Shown: positions 7,029-17,872, numbered from the stretch's first letter. The stretch: DNA of 64,000 bases from Polaromonas sp. (GCF_016185115.1 NZ_JACPOF010000017.1:62001-126000), one strand, 5' to 3'. Notes: generated by a model from the letters alone, not told the origin. Numbers and translations are program-made.

Positions 7029-7610
7029 TCACGAGGTGGGTATTTGCCAGTCCAATGCCCATGCGCCTGACAACACGTTCTGCAACCAGAGCATGCCGGT
7101 CAGGGTTTTGGCATCGGTGACCTGGCCGTCACGGCACCAGTCTGAAAGCTCGGCGGGCGTGGCGGTGAACACCTCTAGAAACTCGCCAGCATCAAGCTCG
7201 CGTTCGCCTGCGATCATGCCGCGTGCAAACCAGATGTCTATGAACTCGGTTGAATACGAGATCACCGGGTGCAGCACGCCGGCCTTTGCCCATTCGCGTG
7301 CCGTGTAGCCGGTTTCTTCAAACAGCTCGCGCTTGGCGCAGGCCAGTGAGGCTTCGCCTTCATCGAGCTTGCCTGCAGGGAACTCGATCATCACGCGGTG
7401 CATGGGGTAGCGGTACTGGCGCTCAAGCAGCACGCGGCCATCATCCAGCAGGGCGATCACCATCACCGCGCCGGGGTGGACTATGTATTCACGTGTGGTC
7501 TCGGTCGCATCGGGCAGGAGCACCGTGTCGCGGAATGCGTGAAGGAAGCGCCCCTTGAGGATTTCCGTGGAGGCGATGGCCGTTTCGGTGAGGTGTGCGT
7601 CGTCTTTCAT
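7029..7610 (-). CDS. NUDIX hydrolase, ADP-ribose pyrophosphatase type
   Basis: Likely hydrolyses ADP-ribose or related nucleoside diphosphate sugars to AMP and a sugar phosphate. The 193-residue protein shows the Nudix box GKLDEGEASLACAKRELFEE followed by TGY, with the REL-EE metal-binding core, and the preceding IEFPAGKLDEGE typical of the ADP-ribose pyrophosphatase group. The open frame extends to 7778, but the ATG at 7610 (MKDDAHLTET) is the plausible start; the extra N-terminal stretch overlaps the DUF2818 gene. Exact substrate is inferred from family only. Confidence 0.82.
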   Translation of the reverse strand: MKDDAHLTETAIASTEILKGRFLHAFRDTVLLPDATETTREYIVHPGAVMVIALLDDGRVLLERQYRYPMHRVMIEFPAGKLDEGEASLACAKRELFEETGYTAREWAKAGVLHPVISYSTEFIDIWFARGMIAGERELDAGEFLEVFTATPAELSDWCRDGQVTDAKTLTGMLWLQNVLSGAWALDWQIPTS

Positions 7611-7626
7611 ATGCCAACGCCAGCCT

Positions 7627-7929
7627 TTAGCTGCGGTGTTTGAAGAGGTAGCGGTAGGTAAAACCAGGAAACGCAAAGGTAATGAAGAGCGCGCCGGTAA
7701 TGGCGTAAAACTCCCAGCCCTGGGGTGCGATCTGCCCTGCCCTCTGCTCAAGAAAAAGGCCGAGGCCACCAGCCACAAAATACCAGATCACCATCTCTGC
7801 GAGACGGGTGGCCAGGTTTTTAGGCGACTTGAGCGCCAGCACGGCGAACAGCCGGTTGCTGACGAAAGGAAGGTTGGCCAACAGCAGCGCTACCAGCACC
7901 ACCACCCATACCGAGGCAGTTTGGGTCAT
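7627..7929 (-). CDS. DUF2818 family membrane protein
   Basis: A 100-residue inner-membrane protein with three likely helices (about 5-24, 44-64 and 73-92). It belongs to the DUF2818 family, which in Burkholderiales commonly follows nuoN. Function unknown; the location 11 bp after nuoN suggests co-transcription with complex I and perhaps an accessory role, which is inference. Confidence 0.82.
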   Translation of the reverse strand: MTQTASVWVVVLVALLLANLPFVSNRLFAVLALKSPKNLATRLAEMVIWYFVAGGLGLFLEQRAGQIAPQGWEFYAITGALFITFAFPGFTYRYLFKHRS

Positions 7930-7940
7930 GGCAAGCGCTA

Positions 7941-9443
7941 TCAGGTGCCCAGCGTCTTGACGATGCCGCTGATGGACTGCGCGCAGAGCGTCATCAACCC
8001 ACCGGGCATGATGCCGAGAATCAGTATCAGCGCGCCGTTGATGGACAGCACCACACGCACATCAGCCGGCGCAACCAGCACGCCGGTGTTGGCGCCTTGC
8101 GGGGCATCAAAATACATGACCTTGACGACGCGCAGATAGTAGAAGGCGCCGATCAGCGACATCATCACCGCGAACACGGCCAGCACCAGGTAGCTGGTGA
8201 GACCGGACGAGATCAGTGCCTGCAGGACAGACAGCTTGGCGTAAAAACCAACCAGCGGCGGCAGACCAGCCAGCGAGAACATGCAGATGGCCATGACACC
8301 GGCATACAGCGGGCTGCGCTGGTTGAGGCCGGCCAGGTCGGAAATTTCTTCCGACTCGTGACCTGCTCTGGCGAGCAGCATGATGATGCCGAATGCGCTG
8401 AGCGTGGTCAGCACATAGGTGATGGCATAAAACATGGCTGCGCTGTAGGCCGACTCGGTGTTGAGCTGGTTGCCGTTAACCACGCCAGACATCAGGCCAA
8501 GCAGCAAAAAGCCCATTTGCGAGATGGTCGAAAACGCCAGCATGCGCTTGAGGTTGGATTGCGCGACAGCAGCCAGGTTACCCACCAGCAGCGAGCCAAT
8601 CGCCATCAGCGCCAGCATCTGCTGCCAGTCAATAGCCAGAGGCAACATACCCTCGACCAGCAGGCGGATGCAGATGGCGAATGCCGCCAGTTGCGGTGCG
8701 CCGCCTATCAGCAGCGTGATCGCGGTGGGTGCACCCTGATACACATCAGGCAGCCACATGTGGAAAGGCACGGCACCCAGCTTGAAGGCCAGGCCCGCAA
8801 CAATGAAAACCAGACCGAATATCAGCACCTGATGGTTCACCGTGCGGCTGGCGATGGCGTTGAACACGGTGTTGACGTTCAGTGAGCCGGTAGCGCCATA
8901 GAGCATCGACAGGCCGTAGAGCAGAAAGCCCGAAGCCAGCGCACCCAGCACAAAATATTTCATCGCCGCTTCTGTGGCCGTCGCGTTGTCGCGGCGCAGC
9001 GCCACCAGCGCGTAGCTGCACAGGGTCATGAGCTCAAGGCCCATGTAGAGCACCAGAAAGTTGTGGCCGGAAATCATCACAAAAATGCCGAGCAGCGCAA
9101 ACAGGCCCAGCGTGAAGAACTCGCCGCCGCGCAGCATGTCGCGGCCTGCAGCATAGGGGCGGCCGTAAACAAAAGTCACCATCAGGGCCAGGCAGGCAAA
9201 ACACTTGAGCCAGCCGCCCATGGGGTCAACGACCACCATCTTGTTGAAACCGTAGAAGGTTTCGCCGCCGGCAGCGTAGGCGGCTTCGAGGGCGGCAACA
9301 ACGGCCAGCGTGATGAGCGTCAACACATAGGTCAGGGTGCGCTGTGGTGACTTGACACCCAGGTCAACCAGCGCGATCACGCAGCCCATGACCAGGAGGA
9401 TGATTTCCGGGTAGACCGCGATCAAGGAGAGTTTGTCTATCAT
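7941..9443 (-). CDS. nuoN: NADH-quinone oxidoreductase subunit N
   Basis: One of the three antiporter-like proton-pumping subunits of the complex I membrane arm. 500 residues with about 14 membrane helices. The conserved proton-path region FKLGAVPFHMWLPDVYQGAP with its lysine is present, as is NLKRMLAFSTISQMGF with the second conserved lysine. Length is normal. It is the last core nuo gene, 14 bp after nuoM. Confidence 0.95.
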   Translation of the reverse strand: MIDKLSLIAVYPEIILLVMGCVIALVDLGVKSPQRTLTYVLTLITLAVVAALEAAYAAGGETFYGFNKMVVVDPMGGWLKCFACLALMVTFVYGRPYAAGRDMLRGGEFFTLGLFALLGIFVMISGHNFLVLYMGLELMTLCSYALVALRRDNATATEAAMKYFVLGALASGFLLYGLSMLYGATGSLNVNTVFNAIASRTVNHQVLIFGLVFIVAGLAFKLGAVPFHMWLPDVYQGAPTAITLLIGGAPQLAAFAICIRLLVEGMLPLAIDWQQMLALMAIGSLLVGNLAAVAQSNLKRMLAFSTISQMGFLLLGLMSGVVNGNQLNTESAYSAAMFYAITYVLTTLSAFGIIMLLARAGHESEEISDLAGLNQRSPLYAGVMAICMFSLAGLPPLVGFYAKLSVLQALISSGLTSYLVLAVFAVMMSLIGAFYYLRVVKVMYFDAPQGANTGVLVAPADVRVVLSINGALILILGIMPGGLMTLCAQSISGIVKTLGT

Positions 9444-9457
9444 CTTGATGCTCTGGA

Positions 9458-10933
9458 TTAGTTCAGTTTCGACGTGGCGACATGCTTGAGCAAATCAGCC
9501 ACGGAGGTGTTCATCACATCGGTGAACGGTTTTGGATAGATGCCCATGTACAGCACGGCGACGGCGAGGATGGCGAGCATCAGGAACTCGCGGCTGTTGA
9601 TGTCGGTCAGGCCTTTGACGTCATCATTGATCACGGGGCCGAGGTAGACGCGCTTGAACATCCACAGCGTGTAGGCCGCGCCGAAGATCAGCGCCGTAGC
9701 CGATGCCAGGCCAACCCAGAAGTTGAACTTGACCGCACCCAGAATGACCATCCATTCGCCGACAAAACCGGCAGTGGCAGGCAGGCCGCAATTGGCCATG
9801 GCAAACAGCAGTGCAAACGCAGCAAACTTGGGCATGGTGTTGACCACACCGCCGTAGCTGGAAATCTCTCGCGAATGCACGCGGTCATACAGCACGCCAA
9901 TGCACAGGAACATCGCGCCCGACACAAAACCGTGCGCAATCATCTGCACGATGCCGCCGGAAACACCGAGATCATTGAAGATGAAGAAGCCCAGCGTCAC
10001 AAAACCCATGTGCGCGACAGACGAATAAGCCACCAGCTTTTTCATGTCCTGCTGCACCATGGCGACCAGGCCGACATAGATCACGGCCGTCAGCGACAGC
10101 GCAATCATGAGCCAGGCCCACTCGCGCGACGCATCGGGCGCAATCGGCATCGAGAAACGCAAAAAGCCGTAGGCGCCGAGCTTGAGCATGATGGCTGCCA
10201 GAACGGCAGAACCGCCTGTGGGTGCTTCAACGTGCACATCGGGCAGCCAGGTGTGTACCGGCCACATCGGCACCTTGACGGCAAATGCCGCGAAGAAGGC
10301 AAAGAACAGCAGCGTCTGTATGGTGCTGCCCAGCGGCAGCTTGTGCCAGACCAGAATGTCGAAACTGCCACCCGACTTGCTGTACAGATAAATCAGCGCG
10401 ACCAGCATCAGCAGAGAGCCCAGCAGCGTGTACAGGAAGAACTTGAAGGCCGCGTAAATCTTGTTCGGGCCGCCCCAGATACCGATGATGAGGTACATCG
10501 GGATCAGCGTGGCTTCAAAGAACACATAGAACAGCAGGCCATCGAGTGCGGTAAACACACCGATCATCAGGCCGCTGAGGATCAGGAACGACGCCATGTA
10601 CTGGTTCACGCGGGTGGTGATGGACTCCCAGCTGGCGATGATGACCACGACGTTGATGAAGGCGGTCAGCAACACAAACCACAGCGAAATGCCGTCGACA
10701 CCGAGGTAGTAGTTGACGTTGAAGCGCTGTATCCAGCTGGCCTTCTCGACAAACTGCATGGCCGAGGTACCCAGCTTGAAGCCGTCGTACAAAGGCAGCG
10801 TGACCAGAAAGCTGGCGACAGCGCCTATCAGCGCGATCCAGCGGACGCTCTTGGCCTGGTCGTCACGACCGAAGGCCAGCAAAACGACACCGAAAGCAAT
10901 CGGCATCCAGATGGCAAGGCTCAACAAACCCAT
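9458..10933 (-). CDS. nuoM: NADH-quinone oxidoreductase subunit M
   Basis: Antiporter-like proton-pumping subunit of complex I. 491 residues, about 14 membrane helices. Seen: KVPMWPVHTWLPDVHVEAPT with the conserved lysine of helix 7, the nearby glutamate-bearing helix (LIPMYLIIGIWGG), and DMKKLVAYSSVAHMGFVTLG. It sits between nuoL and nuoN with short gaps. The initiator ATG at 10931-10933 follows an AGGAAGAAC-like ribosome site. Confidence 0.95.
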   Translation of the reverse strand: MGLLSLAIWMPIAFGVVLLAFGRDDQAKSVRWIALIGAVASFLVTLPLYDGFKLGTSAMQFVEKASWIQRFNVNYYLGVDGISLWFVLLTAFINVVVIIASWESITTRVNQYMASFLILSGLMIGVFTALDGLLFYVFFEATLIPMYLIIGIWGGPNKIYAAFKFFLYTLLGSLLMLVALIYLYSKSGGSFDILVWHKLPLGSTIQTLLFFAFFAAFAVKVPMWPVHTWLPDVHVEAPTGGSAVLAAIMLKLGAYGFLRFSMPIAPDASREWAWLMIALSLTAVIYVGLVAMVQQDMKKLVAYSSVAHMGFVTLGFFIFNDLGVSGGIVQMIAHGFVSGAMFLCIGVLYDRVHSREISSYGGVVNTMPKFAAFALLFAMANCGLPATAGFVGEWMVILGAVKFNFWVGLASATALIFGAAYTLWMFKRVYLGPVINDDVKGLTDINSREFLMLAILAVAVLYMGIYPKPFTDVMNTSVADLLKHVATSKLN

Positions 10934-10951
10934 TTTTGTTCTTCCTTGTTC

Positions 10952-12994
10952 TTATTTATTGAGCCAGACGAAATAGGTCATCAGCACAAACACGCCGATG
11001 ATCATCCCGAAGGCGTAGTGATAGATGTAGCCGGACTGCAGGCGGCGCACGATGCTGGACACCCAGCCGACGACCTTCCAGGAGCCGTTAACCAGCGCAC
11101 CGTCGATGAACTTCTGATCGCCGCCCTTCCACAGGCCCATGCCGAGCATGCGGGCACCACGGGCAAGCACGTTCTCATTGAACCAGTCGAGGTAGTACTT
11201 GTTATCAAGCAGGTTGTAGATCGGCATGATGTTGCGCTTGATGGCCGCAGGCAGTGCCGGGTTGACCATGTACATGTAATACGACAGCGCCACGCCTGAC
11301 AATGCCAGCCAAAACGGTGCCGTCATCAGGCCATGCAAAGCCATCTGGGCCGGGCCGTGGAATAGCTTGGCGAGCTCTTCCATCGCCGGGTGCTTCTCAA
11401 GGTTGACGAAGATCGCGTCCTTGAAGAATTCACCAAACAGCATGGGCTCAATGGTCATGAAACCAATCACCACCGACGGAATGGCCAGCAGTATCAGCGG
11501 CACGGTGACAACCCATGGTGACTCATGTGGTTTGGCGTGGTCGCCATGGCCGTGGTCATCGTGTGCATCATGCGCGCCATGATGGTCGCCATGGTGGGCA
11601 TCCGGGTTCTGGTCGTAACGCTCCTTGCCGTGAAAGACAAGGAAGTACAAACGGAACGAATAGAAGGCGGTGATGAAGACACCGGCCAGCACGGCAAAGT
11701 AGGCAAAGCCAGAGCCGGTGAGGTGGCTCTCATGCACAGCTTCAATAATGCTGTCCTTGGAGTAGAAACCAGCAAACAGCGGCGTACCGATCAGGGCGAG
11801 CGAGCCGAGCAGCGAGGTGATCCATGTGATGGGCATGTACTTGCGCACGCCGCCCATCCAGCGGATGTCCTGGTTGTGGTGCATACCCAGGATGACCGAG
11901 CCTGCACCCAGGAACAGCAGCGCCTTGAAGAAGGCGTGCGTCATCAGGTGGAACACAGCGACCGAATAAGCCGACGCACCCAGCGCAACCGTCATGTAGC
12001 CGAGCTGCGACAGCGTTGAATAGGCCACCACACGCTTGATGTCGTTCTGGATGATGCCGAGGAAACCCATGAACAGCGCGGTGATGGCGCCTATGATCAT
12101 GATGAAGCTGAGCGCGGTGTCGCTGAGTTCAAACAGCGGCGACATGCGCGCCACCATGAAGATGCCGGCCGTCACCATGGTCGCAGCGTGGATCAGTGCG
12201 GAAATGGGCGTCGGGCCTTCCATCGAATCAGGCAGCCAGACATGCAGGGGGAACTGCGCCGACTTGCCCATCGCACCGATGAACAGGCAGATGCAGATCA
12301 CCGTGACCAGCATCCAGGTGGTGCCAGGCAGGTTGAGTTTGGCGAGGTCACCCGCCTTGGCGAAGGCCTCGCCGTAGTTCAGCGTACCTGCGTAGGCCGC
12401 GATCAGGCCAATGCCGAGGATGAAACCGAAATCACCCACGCGGTTGACCAGGAAGGCCTTCATGTTGGCGAAGATGGCCGTCGGCTTGTTGAAGTAAAAG
12501 CCGATCAGCAGGTAAGACACCAGGCCCACGGCTTCCCAACCGAAGAACAACTGCAGCATGTTGTTGCTCATGACCAGCATCAACATGGCGAAGGTGAACA
12601 GCGAGATGTAGCCAAAAAAGCGGTTGTAGCCCTCTTCTTCTTCCATGTAGCCTATGGTGTAGATGTGCACCATGAGCGACACAAAGGTCACCACACACAT
12701 CATCATGGCCGTGAGGCCATCAACCAGGAAGCCGACTTCCATCTTCAGGCTGCCGACCGTCATCCAGGTGTAGAGCGTCTCGTTGAAGCGCGCACCGTCG
12801 ATGGCCACGCTTTTGAGCGTCATGACAGAAAGAATGAATGCGACCAGCACGCCAATAATGGTCAGCGAATGCGACAGGCGGCGGCCCAGCAGGTTGCCAC
12901 CGAAAGCAGTACCGAAAACGCCGGCAATGATGGCGCCGGCCAGTGGCGCTAGCGGAACTGCCAGCAATGTTGAGGCTGAAAGGGTCTGGCTCAT
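10952..12994 (-). CDS. nuoL: NADH-quinone oxidoreductase subunit L
   Basis: The largest antiporter-like subunit of complex I, with the long lateral helix at the C-terminus. 680 residues. Conserved stretches include GKSAQFPLHVWLPDSMEGPT and NDIKRVVAYSTLSQLGYM. A cytoplasmic or periplasmic loop at about residues 464-491 is extraordinarily rich in histidine and aspartate (DAHHGDHHGAHDAHDDHGHG), an insertion relative to the E. coli protein as I remember it, that could bind metal or protons. Confidence 0.95.
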   Translation of the reverse strand: MSQTLSASTLLAVPLAPLAGAIIAGVFGTAFGGNLLGRRLSHSLTIIGVLVAFILSVMTLKSVAIDGARFNETLYTWMTVGSLKMEVGFLVDGLTAMMMCVVTFVSLMVHIYTIGYMEEEEGYNRFFGYISLFTFAMLMLVMSNNMLQLFFGWEAVGLVSYLLIGFYFNKPTAIFANMKAFLVNRVGDFGFILGIGLIAAYAGTLNYGEAFAKAGDLAKLNLPGTTWMLVTVICICLFIGAMGKSAQFPLHVWLPDSMEGPTPISALIHAATMVTAGIFMVARMSPLFELSDTALSFIMIIGAITALFMGFLGIIQNDIKRVVAYSTLSQLGYMTVALGASAYSVAVFHLMTHAFFKALLFLGAGSVILGMHHNQDIRWMGGVRKYMPITWITSLLGSLALIGTPLFAGFYSKDSIIEAVHESHLTGSGFAYFAVLAGVFITAFYSFRLYFLVFHGKERYDQNPDAHHGDHHGAHDAHDDHGHGDHAKPHESPWVVTVPLILLAIPSVVIGFMTIEPMLFGEFFKDAIFVNLEKHPAMEELAKLFHGPAQMALHGLMTAPFWLALSGVALSYYMYMVNPALPAAIKRNIMPIYNLLDNKYYLDWFNENVLARGARMLGMGLWKGGDQKFIDGALVNGSWKVVGWVSSIVRRLQSGYIYHYAFGMIIGVFVLMTYFVWLNK

Positions 12995-13000
12995 ATCTGT

Positions 13001-13309
13001 TTAGCCTTGCAGCGTATTGAGTTCATCGACGTTGATGCTGGATTTATTGCGGAAAAGCAGAACCAGAATGGCGAGGCCAATGGCCGATTCAGCCGCAGCA
13101 ACGGTCAGGATGAAAAACACAAACACCTGGCCGGCCATGTCGTTGAGGTAATAAGAGAAGGCGACGAAATTCATGTTGACGGCAAGCAGCATGAGCTCAA
13201 TCGCCATCAGCAGAACAATCAGGTTCTTGCGGTTCAGGAAGATGCCGATCACCGACAGCGCGAACAGCATCGCGCCCAATGAAAGAAAGTGTCCGAGGGT
13301 GAGTGTCAT
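13001..13309 (-). CDS. nuoK: NADH-quinone oxidoreductase subunit K
   Basis: Small membrane subunit of complex I with three helices; 102 residues, the normal length. The conserved glutamates of helices 2 and 3 are in [17 protein letters not shown] and [17 protein letters not shown]. Its start overlaps the end of nuoJ by four bases, indicating translational coupling. Confidence 0.95.
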   Translation of the reverse strand: MTLTLGHFLSLGAMLFALSVIGIFLNRKNLIVLLMAIELMLLAVNMNFVAFSYYLNDMAGQVFVFFILTVAAAESAIGLAILVLLFRNKSSINVDELNTLQG

Positions 13310-13956
13310 GCTTGTTTGTCCTCAGCGGCGGGAATGACTGGCGCTACAGGCACTACCGACTTCATCTTGACCAGGCTCACGCGGTCAGTGCTCTTGACGC
13401 GAATCTGCTCGGAAGGGTTCTGGTATTTGGAGTCCTTGCGCTCGCGCAGGGTCAGTGCAATCGCAGCAATGATGGCCACCAGCAAAATAACGGCAGCGAT
13501 CTCAAGCGGGTAGAGATATTCGGAATAGAGAAGTTTGCCAAGTTCCTTGGTGTTGGAAACCTGGGCACCAATCTGGCCAGCCGTAGCTGCGGCTGCAGCT
13601 TTTGGCGGGTCGCGAAAACCACCCATCAACACATAAGACATCTCAAGCGCAATGATGGCGCCAACCGTTCCGGCCAGTGGGAAATGCTTCCAGAACCCCT
13701 TGCGAACGCCGTCGAGGTTGATGTCCAGCATCATCACCACAAACAGGAAAAGCACCATCACGGCACCGACATAAACAAGAACCAGCGTGATGGCGAGGAA
13801 CTCGGCCTTAAGCAAAATCCAGACAGCAGATGCCTGGAAAAACGCCAGCACCAGGAACAGTGCTGCATGCACCGGGTTACGCGCCGTGATCACGCGAAAT
13901 GCTGCGAACAGCAATATCGCCGAAAAGACGTAAAAGAGACCTGTTTTGGCGTCCAT
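13306..13956 (-). CDS. nuoJ: NADH-quinone oxidoreductase subunit J
   Basis: Membrane subunit of complex I, 216 residues with five likely helices. The family core [20 protein letters not shown] is present and includes the helix that flexes during turnover. The C-terminal tail is longer than the minimal subunit and is charged, followed by an Ala/Pro/Val-rich end. Overlaps nuoK by four bases. Confidence 0.94.
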   Translation of the reverse strand: MDAKTGLFYVFSAILLFAAFRVITARNPVHAALFLVLAFFQASAVWILLKAEFLAITLVLVYVGAVMVLFLFVVMMLDINLDGVRKGFWKHFPLAGTVGAIIALEMSYVLMGGFRDPPKAAAAATAGQIGAQVSNTKELGKLLYSEYLYPLEIAAVILLVAIIAAIALTLRERKDSKYQNPSEQIRVKSTDRVSLVKMKSVVPVAPVIPAAEDKQA

Positions 13957-13995
13957 GTTGTGTCGAATTCTTTCTTGTAGCTTGGCGAACGCCGC

Positions 13996-14493
13996 TTAGC
14001 GGTACTTCGCGTCGGCTGCACGGTTGGCAGCGATCTCGGTTTCGTAGCGGTCGCCCACCGCCAGCAGCATCTCTTTGGTGAAGTAGAGGTCGCCACGCTT
14101 TTCGCCGTGGTATTCAAAGATGTGCGTTTCGACGATGGAGTCGACCGGGCAGCTCTCCTCGCAGAACCCGCAGAAGATGCATTTGGTCAGGTCAATGTCA
14201 TAACGCGAGGTGCGGCGGCTGCCGTCTTCACGCACATCGGACTCAATGGTGATGGCCATGGCCGGGCAAACCGCTTCGCACAGCTTGCAGGCGATGCAGC
14301 GCTCTTCGCCGTTTTCGTAACGACGCAAGGCATGCAGGCCGCGAAAACGCGGGCTCGCCGGAGTTTTTTCTTCAGGAAACTGCACCGTGATCTTGCGGCG
14401 GAACATGTACTTGCCGGTCAGGGCCATGCCCTTGAACAGCTCGGTGAGCATGAAGCTCGATGCGAAGTCTTTGAATGAAGCTACTGCACTCAT
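13996..14493 (-). CDS. nuoI: NADH-quinone oxidoreductase subunit I (two [4Fe-4S] clusters)
   Basis: Carries the N6a and N6b clusters of the complex I hydrophilic arm. 165 residues. Two ferredoxin motifs are seen: [12 protein letters not shown] and [12 protein letters not shown]. The start ATG at 14493 ([13 protein letters not shown]) gives the family length; the open frame continues to 14667 only because it runs through a repeat element. The 133-bp gap between nuoH and nuoI is unusual for this compact operon and holds that repeat. Confidence 0.95.
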   Translation of the reverse strand: MSAVASFKDFASSFMLTELFKGMALTGKYMFRRKITVQFPEEKTPASPRFRGLHALRRYENGEERCIACKLCEAVCPAMAITIESDVREDGSRRTSRYDIDLTKCIFCGFCEESCPVDSIVETHIFEYHGEKRGDLYFTKEMLLAVGDRYETEIAANRAADAKYR

Positions 14494-14550
14494 GATGGTG
14501 TTTTGCCGAAGCTGATAAGAGATTTCAAAGAAGAACGGCCAATTTCCCGA

Positions 14551-14621
14551 CGGGCCGCCCCTAGGGAAATTAGCCCCTTGAGGGGGCAGAGAGCTACACG
14601 AAGTGAGCGAACGTGGGGGCT
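14551..14621 (-). repeat. Intergenic repeat family 2, copy inside the nuo operon
   Basis: CGGGCCGCCCC ... CCCCTTGAGGGGGCAGAGAGCTACACGAAGTGAGCGAACGTGGGGGCTC, closely similar to copies at 39342, 39426 and 53100. It contains a CCCCTTGAGGGG hairpin. Confidence 0.75.
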
Positions 14622-14626
14622 CATAT

Positions 14627-15700
14627 TCACTTCCAGATGTTGTAAGGGGTCTGCATCCAGGCCCCAACGACCACCAGCCAGACCAGGGTCACAGGTATGA
14701 AAATCTTCCAGCCCAGACGCATGATCTGGTCATAGCGAAAGCGCGGAAAAGTGGCGCGCACCCAGAGGAACATGGTGACAACCATGAAGGTCTTGATGCC
14801 GAGCCAGATCCAGCCGGGAATAAAGCTCAGGAATTCCACCGGCGGCAACCAGCCACCCAGGAACAGCAGCACTGCCAGGATGGCGACCAGCCACATGTTG
14901 GCGTATTCAGCCAGGAAGAACATGGCAAACGCCATGCCCGAGTATTCGACCATGTGGCCTGCAACGATTTCAGATTCGCCCTCCACCACGTCGAATGGGT
15001 GGCGGTTGGTTTCGGCCAGGCCGGAGATGAAATACACCACAAATATGGGTAGCAGTGGCAGCCAGTTCCATGACAGGAATGTCAGGCCATTGCTTGCCGC
15101 CATGCCCTTGCCCTGGCCCATCACGATGTCGGTCATATTCAGGCTGCCCGAGACCATGAGCACCACCACCAGGCAAAAGCCCATGGCGATTTCGTAGCTC
15201 ACCATCTGCGCCGATGCGCGCATGGCACCCAGAAATGCGTACTTCGAGTTGGATGCCCAGCCGGCAATGATCACGCCATAGACCTCAAGCGAAGTGATTG
15301 CCATCAGGAACAGAAGGCCGGCATTGATGTTGGCCAGCGCAATGTCAGGACCAAATGGAATCACAGCCCATGCAGCGAGCGCCGGCATGATGGTCATGAT
15401 GGGGCCGAGCACAAACAGGCCCTTGCTGGCGGCCGTAGGAATAATGATTTCCTTGGTCAGCAGCTTGAGCGCATCGGCAATCGGCTGCAGCAGGCCGAAA
15501 GGGCCGACCCGGTTGGGGCCGAGGCGAATCTGCGTGAAGCCGATAGCCTTGCGTTCCCACAGCGTCAGGTAAGCCACGCAACCCATGAGCGGCGCGACCA
15601 CACAAATAATCTTGATCAGCGTCCAGACGACCGGCCATATCGTTGCCGGCCACATGCCACCCATCAGCCCCTGTCCAAAACCGTAAATGGTGTCGATCAT
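14627..15700 (-). CDS. nuoH: NADH-quinone oxidoreductase subunit H
   Basis: Membrane subunit that links the quinone-binding arm to the pump subunits. 357 residues, eight likely helices. The conserved quinone-cavity stretch [20 protein letters not shown] and the acidic loop [23 protein letters not shown] are present, as is the C-terminal [11 protein letters not shown]. Its start overlaps the nuoG stop by four bases. Confidence 0.95.
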   Translation of the reverse strand: MIDTIYGFGQGLMGGMWPATIWPVVWTLIKIICVVAPLMGCVAYLTLWERKAIGFTQIRLGPNRVGPFGLLQPIADALKLLTKEIIIPTAASKGLFVLGPIMTIMPALAAWAVIPFGPDIALANINAGLLFLMAITSLEVYGVIIAGWASNSKYAFLGAMRASAQMVSYEIAMGFCLVVVLMVSGSLNMTDIVMGQGKGMAASNGLTFLSWNWLPLLPIFVVYFISGLAETNRHPFDVVEGESEIVAGHMVEYSGMAFAMFFLAEYANMWLVAILAVLLFLGGWLPPVEFLSFIPGWIWLGIKTFMVVTMFLWVRATFPRFRYDQIMRLGWKIFIPVTLVWLVVVGAWMQTPYNIWK

Positions 15701-17853
15701 GCTGCCACCTCTTGCGCAACTGCTGGCTGCGCGCCGGCTTGCCGCGCGTCTGCCGTCAACTGCAGGGATGTTGCACGCCTGACAAGACCGTCGAGCTGAT
15801 AGATACCAGCGACTGCGGGCACACCGCCACCAGGGGACGACAGCGTGACAGGAGCTTCGGACGCATTGCCAAGGCGCGCGGCGTTGACCTGGCCCGCATC
15901 AATGCCAGCGATCTGTTTAAGCACATCCTGCGATGACTCAAAGTCAAAACCAGGCAGATCAAGAAGATTGGCCAGCACGCGAAGTACCTTCCACGCGGGA
16001 CGCGTCTCACCCAGTGGCTTGACGACAGCATGAAAGCCCTGCGCACGGCCTTCTGCATTCACAAATGTGCCGGGGGTTTCAGTGAACGGCGCAATCGGCA
16101 GCAGCACATCGCTGAAAGCCATATTGGATTTGAACGGGCTCAAAGTCACCACCATTTGTGCGGCATTGAGCGATGCGCCTGCTTTTGCGCCCGCAGCAGA
16201 ATCAAACTCGGGCTCGTTGTTGAGCAACAAAACGGCCTTGAGCTTTCCGCCCAGCATCTGACCAGCATTGAGACCCTTGCCCGTGGGCAAAGCGTCTACC
16301 AGTTGGGCGCCCACCGTATTGGCAGCCTCCGTGAGATACCCGACAGTTGCACCCGTCTGTGCACCAATCCAGTTGGCCAGTGCCAGCAGGCTGGAAGCGT
16401 TGGCATGATGTGCGGCAGCATTGCCCAGCAGAATGGCTTTACGCTCACCGCCCATGAGGGACTTGGCGAGCATTTTGGCGGTATCTGTAGCCTGCCCTGA
16501 AGCTGGCGCCTGCACACCTTTTTCAGCAGCAATGGCTGAAGCCAGATCAGCAAGCGATTGCGCCCAGGATTCAGGTGTACCGATGACGGCATTGGCCACA
16601 GGCATGGCCCAGGCATCACCACCCGCGAACTCGATGTCGGAGTTGACGGTGCTGACCACGCAGCCCTTGCGGTTTGCCTGCCTGATGCGCTGTGCAAACA
16701 GCGGGTGGTCCTTGCGCAGATTGGAACCCACGACCAGCACACGCTGCAGCTGTGACAGTGATGCGATGGACGTACCGAGCCAGCGGACCGCACCGGACGG
16801 TGCAAATTCTGCGTTACGCAGGCGGTAGTCGATGTTGTCGCTGCCCAGGCCGCGCATCAGGGATGCGGCAAGGTACAGCTCTTCCAGTGTGCTGTGAGGG
16901 CTGGCCAGCGTGCCTATGCTGGCAGCGCCGTAATCCGTCTTGATCTGCTTCAGGCCATTGGCTACGTATTCAAGTGCAGTCTGCCAGTCAACCGTCTTCC
17001 ATTCACCGCCCTGCTTGAGCATGGGTGCGCTCAGGCGCTCGTCGCTGTTCAGCGCTTCATAGGAGAAGCGGTCACGGTCAGCAATCCAGCATTCGTTGAC
17101 ATCTTCGTTTTCGAGCGGCACAACGCGCATCACCTTGTTGCTCTTGACCTGGACGATGAGGTTGGCGCCGGTGGAGTCATGCGGGCTGACAGACTTGCGG
17201 CGCGACAGTTCCCAGGTGCGGGCGCTGTAACGGAAAGGCTTGCTGGTCAGCGCGCCGACCGGGCAGATGTCGATCATGTTGCCCGAGAGTTCGGAATCAA
17301 CCGACATGCCGACAAAGGTTTCGATTTCTGCATGCTCGCCGCGATGCGACATGCCTAGTTCCATCACGCCAGCGACTTCCTGGCCGAAACGGACGCAGCG
17401 CGTGCAGTGAATGCAGCGGCTCATTTCTTCCATGGAGATCAGCGGACCGACGTCCTTGTGAAAGACCACACGCTTTTCTTCTTCATAGCGCGACTCGCTG
17501 CCGCCGTAACCGACAGCCAGATCCTGCAGCTGGCATTCACCGCCCTGGTCACAGATCGGGCAATCCAGCGGGTGGTTGATCAGCAAAAACTCCATCACGC
17601 CCTTCTGGGCCTTGATGGCTTTGTCGTTCTTGGTGCGGACAATCATGCCCTGGGTCACAGGCGTCGCGCAGGCCGGCATGGGCTTGGGCGCTTTCTCGAT
17701 ATCCACCAGACACATGCGGCAGTTGGCCGCGATGGAAAGTTTCTTGTGATAGCAGAAGTGCGGAATGTAGGTGCCGGCCTTTTCGGCCGCATGCATCACC
17801 GTGCTGCCTTCGAGCACTTCCACCTTCTGGCCGTCGAGTTCTATTTCAACCAT
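15697..17853 (-). CDS. nuoG: NADH-quinone oxidoreductase subunit G
   Basis: Peripheral-arm subunit of complex I carrying several iron-sulphur clusters. 718 residues. N-terminal [2Fe-2S] ligands are in [16 protein letters not shown] and ACATP; the His-coordinated [4Fe-4S] region is [17 protein letters not shown]; two further clusters are in [14 protein letters not shown] and DICPVGAL. The C-terminal part is a molybdopterin-oxidoreductase-like domain that has lost its cofactor in this family. Normal for a proteobacterial NuoG of the shorter type. Confidence 0.94.
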   Translation of the reverse strand: MVEIELDGQKVEVLEGSTVMHAAEKAGTYIPHFCYHKKLSIAANCRMCLVDIEKAPKPMPACATPVTQGMIVRTKNDKAIKAQKGVMEFLLINHPLDCPICDQGGECQLQDLAVGYGGSESRYEEEKRVVFHKDVGPLISMEEMSRCIHCTRCVRFGQEVAGVMELGMSHRGEHAEIETFVGMSVDSELSGNMIDICPVGALTSKPFRYSARTWELSRRKSVSPHDSTGANLIVQVKSNKVMRVVPLENEDVNECWIADRDRFSYEALNSDERLSAPMLKQGGEWKTVDWQTALEYVANGLKQIKTDYGAASIGTLASPHSTLEELYLAASLMRGLGSDNIDYRLRNAEFAPSGAVRWLGTSIASLSQLQRVLVVGSNLRKDHPLFAQRIRQANRKGCVVSTVNSDIEFAGGDAWAMPVANAVIGTPESWAQSLADLASAIAAEKGVQAPASGQATDTAKMLAKSLMGGERKAILLGNAAAHHANASSLLALANWIGAQTGATVGYLTEAANTVGAQLVDALPTGKGLNAGQMLGGKLKAVLLLNNEPEFDSAAGAKAGASLNAAQMVVTLSPFKSNMAFSDVLLPIAPFTETPGTFVNAEGRAQGFHAVVKPLGETRPAWKVLRVLANLLDLPGFDFESSQDVLKQIAGIDAGQVNAARLGNASEAPVTLSSPGGGVPAVAGIYQLDGLVRRATSLQLTADARQAGAQPAVAQEVAA

Positions 17854-17872
17854 GTTTCTTGTCTTTCGCGGG

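Noticed and set aside
9482..11299. A 605-codon open frame on the plus strand opposite nuoM and nuoL
   Set aside because: Composition is rich in His, Gln, Arg and Asp without hydrophobic core patterns. It is the antisense of two well-supported genes; GC-rich codon bias creates such frames.
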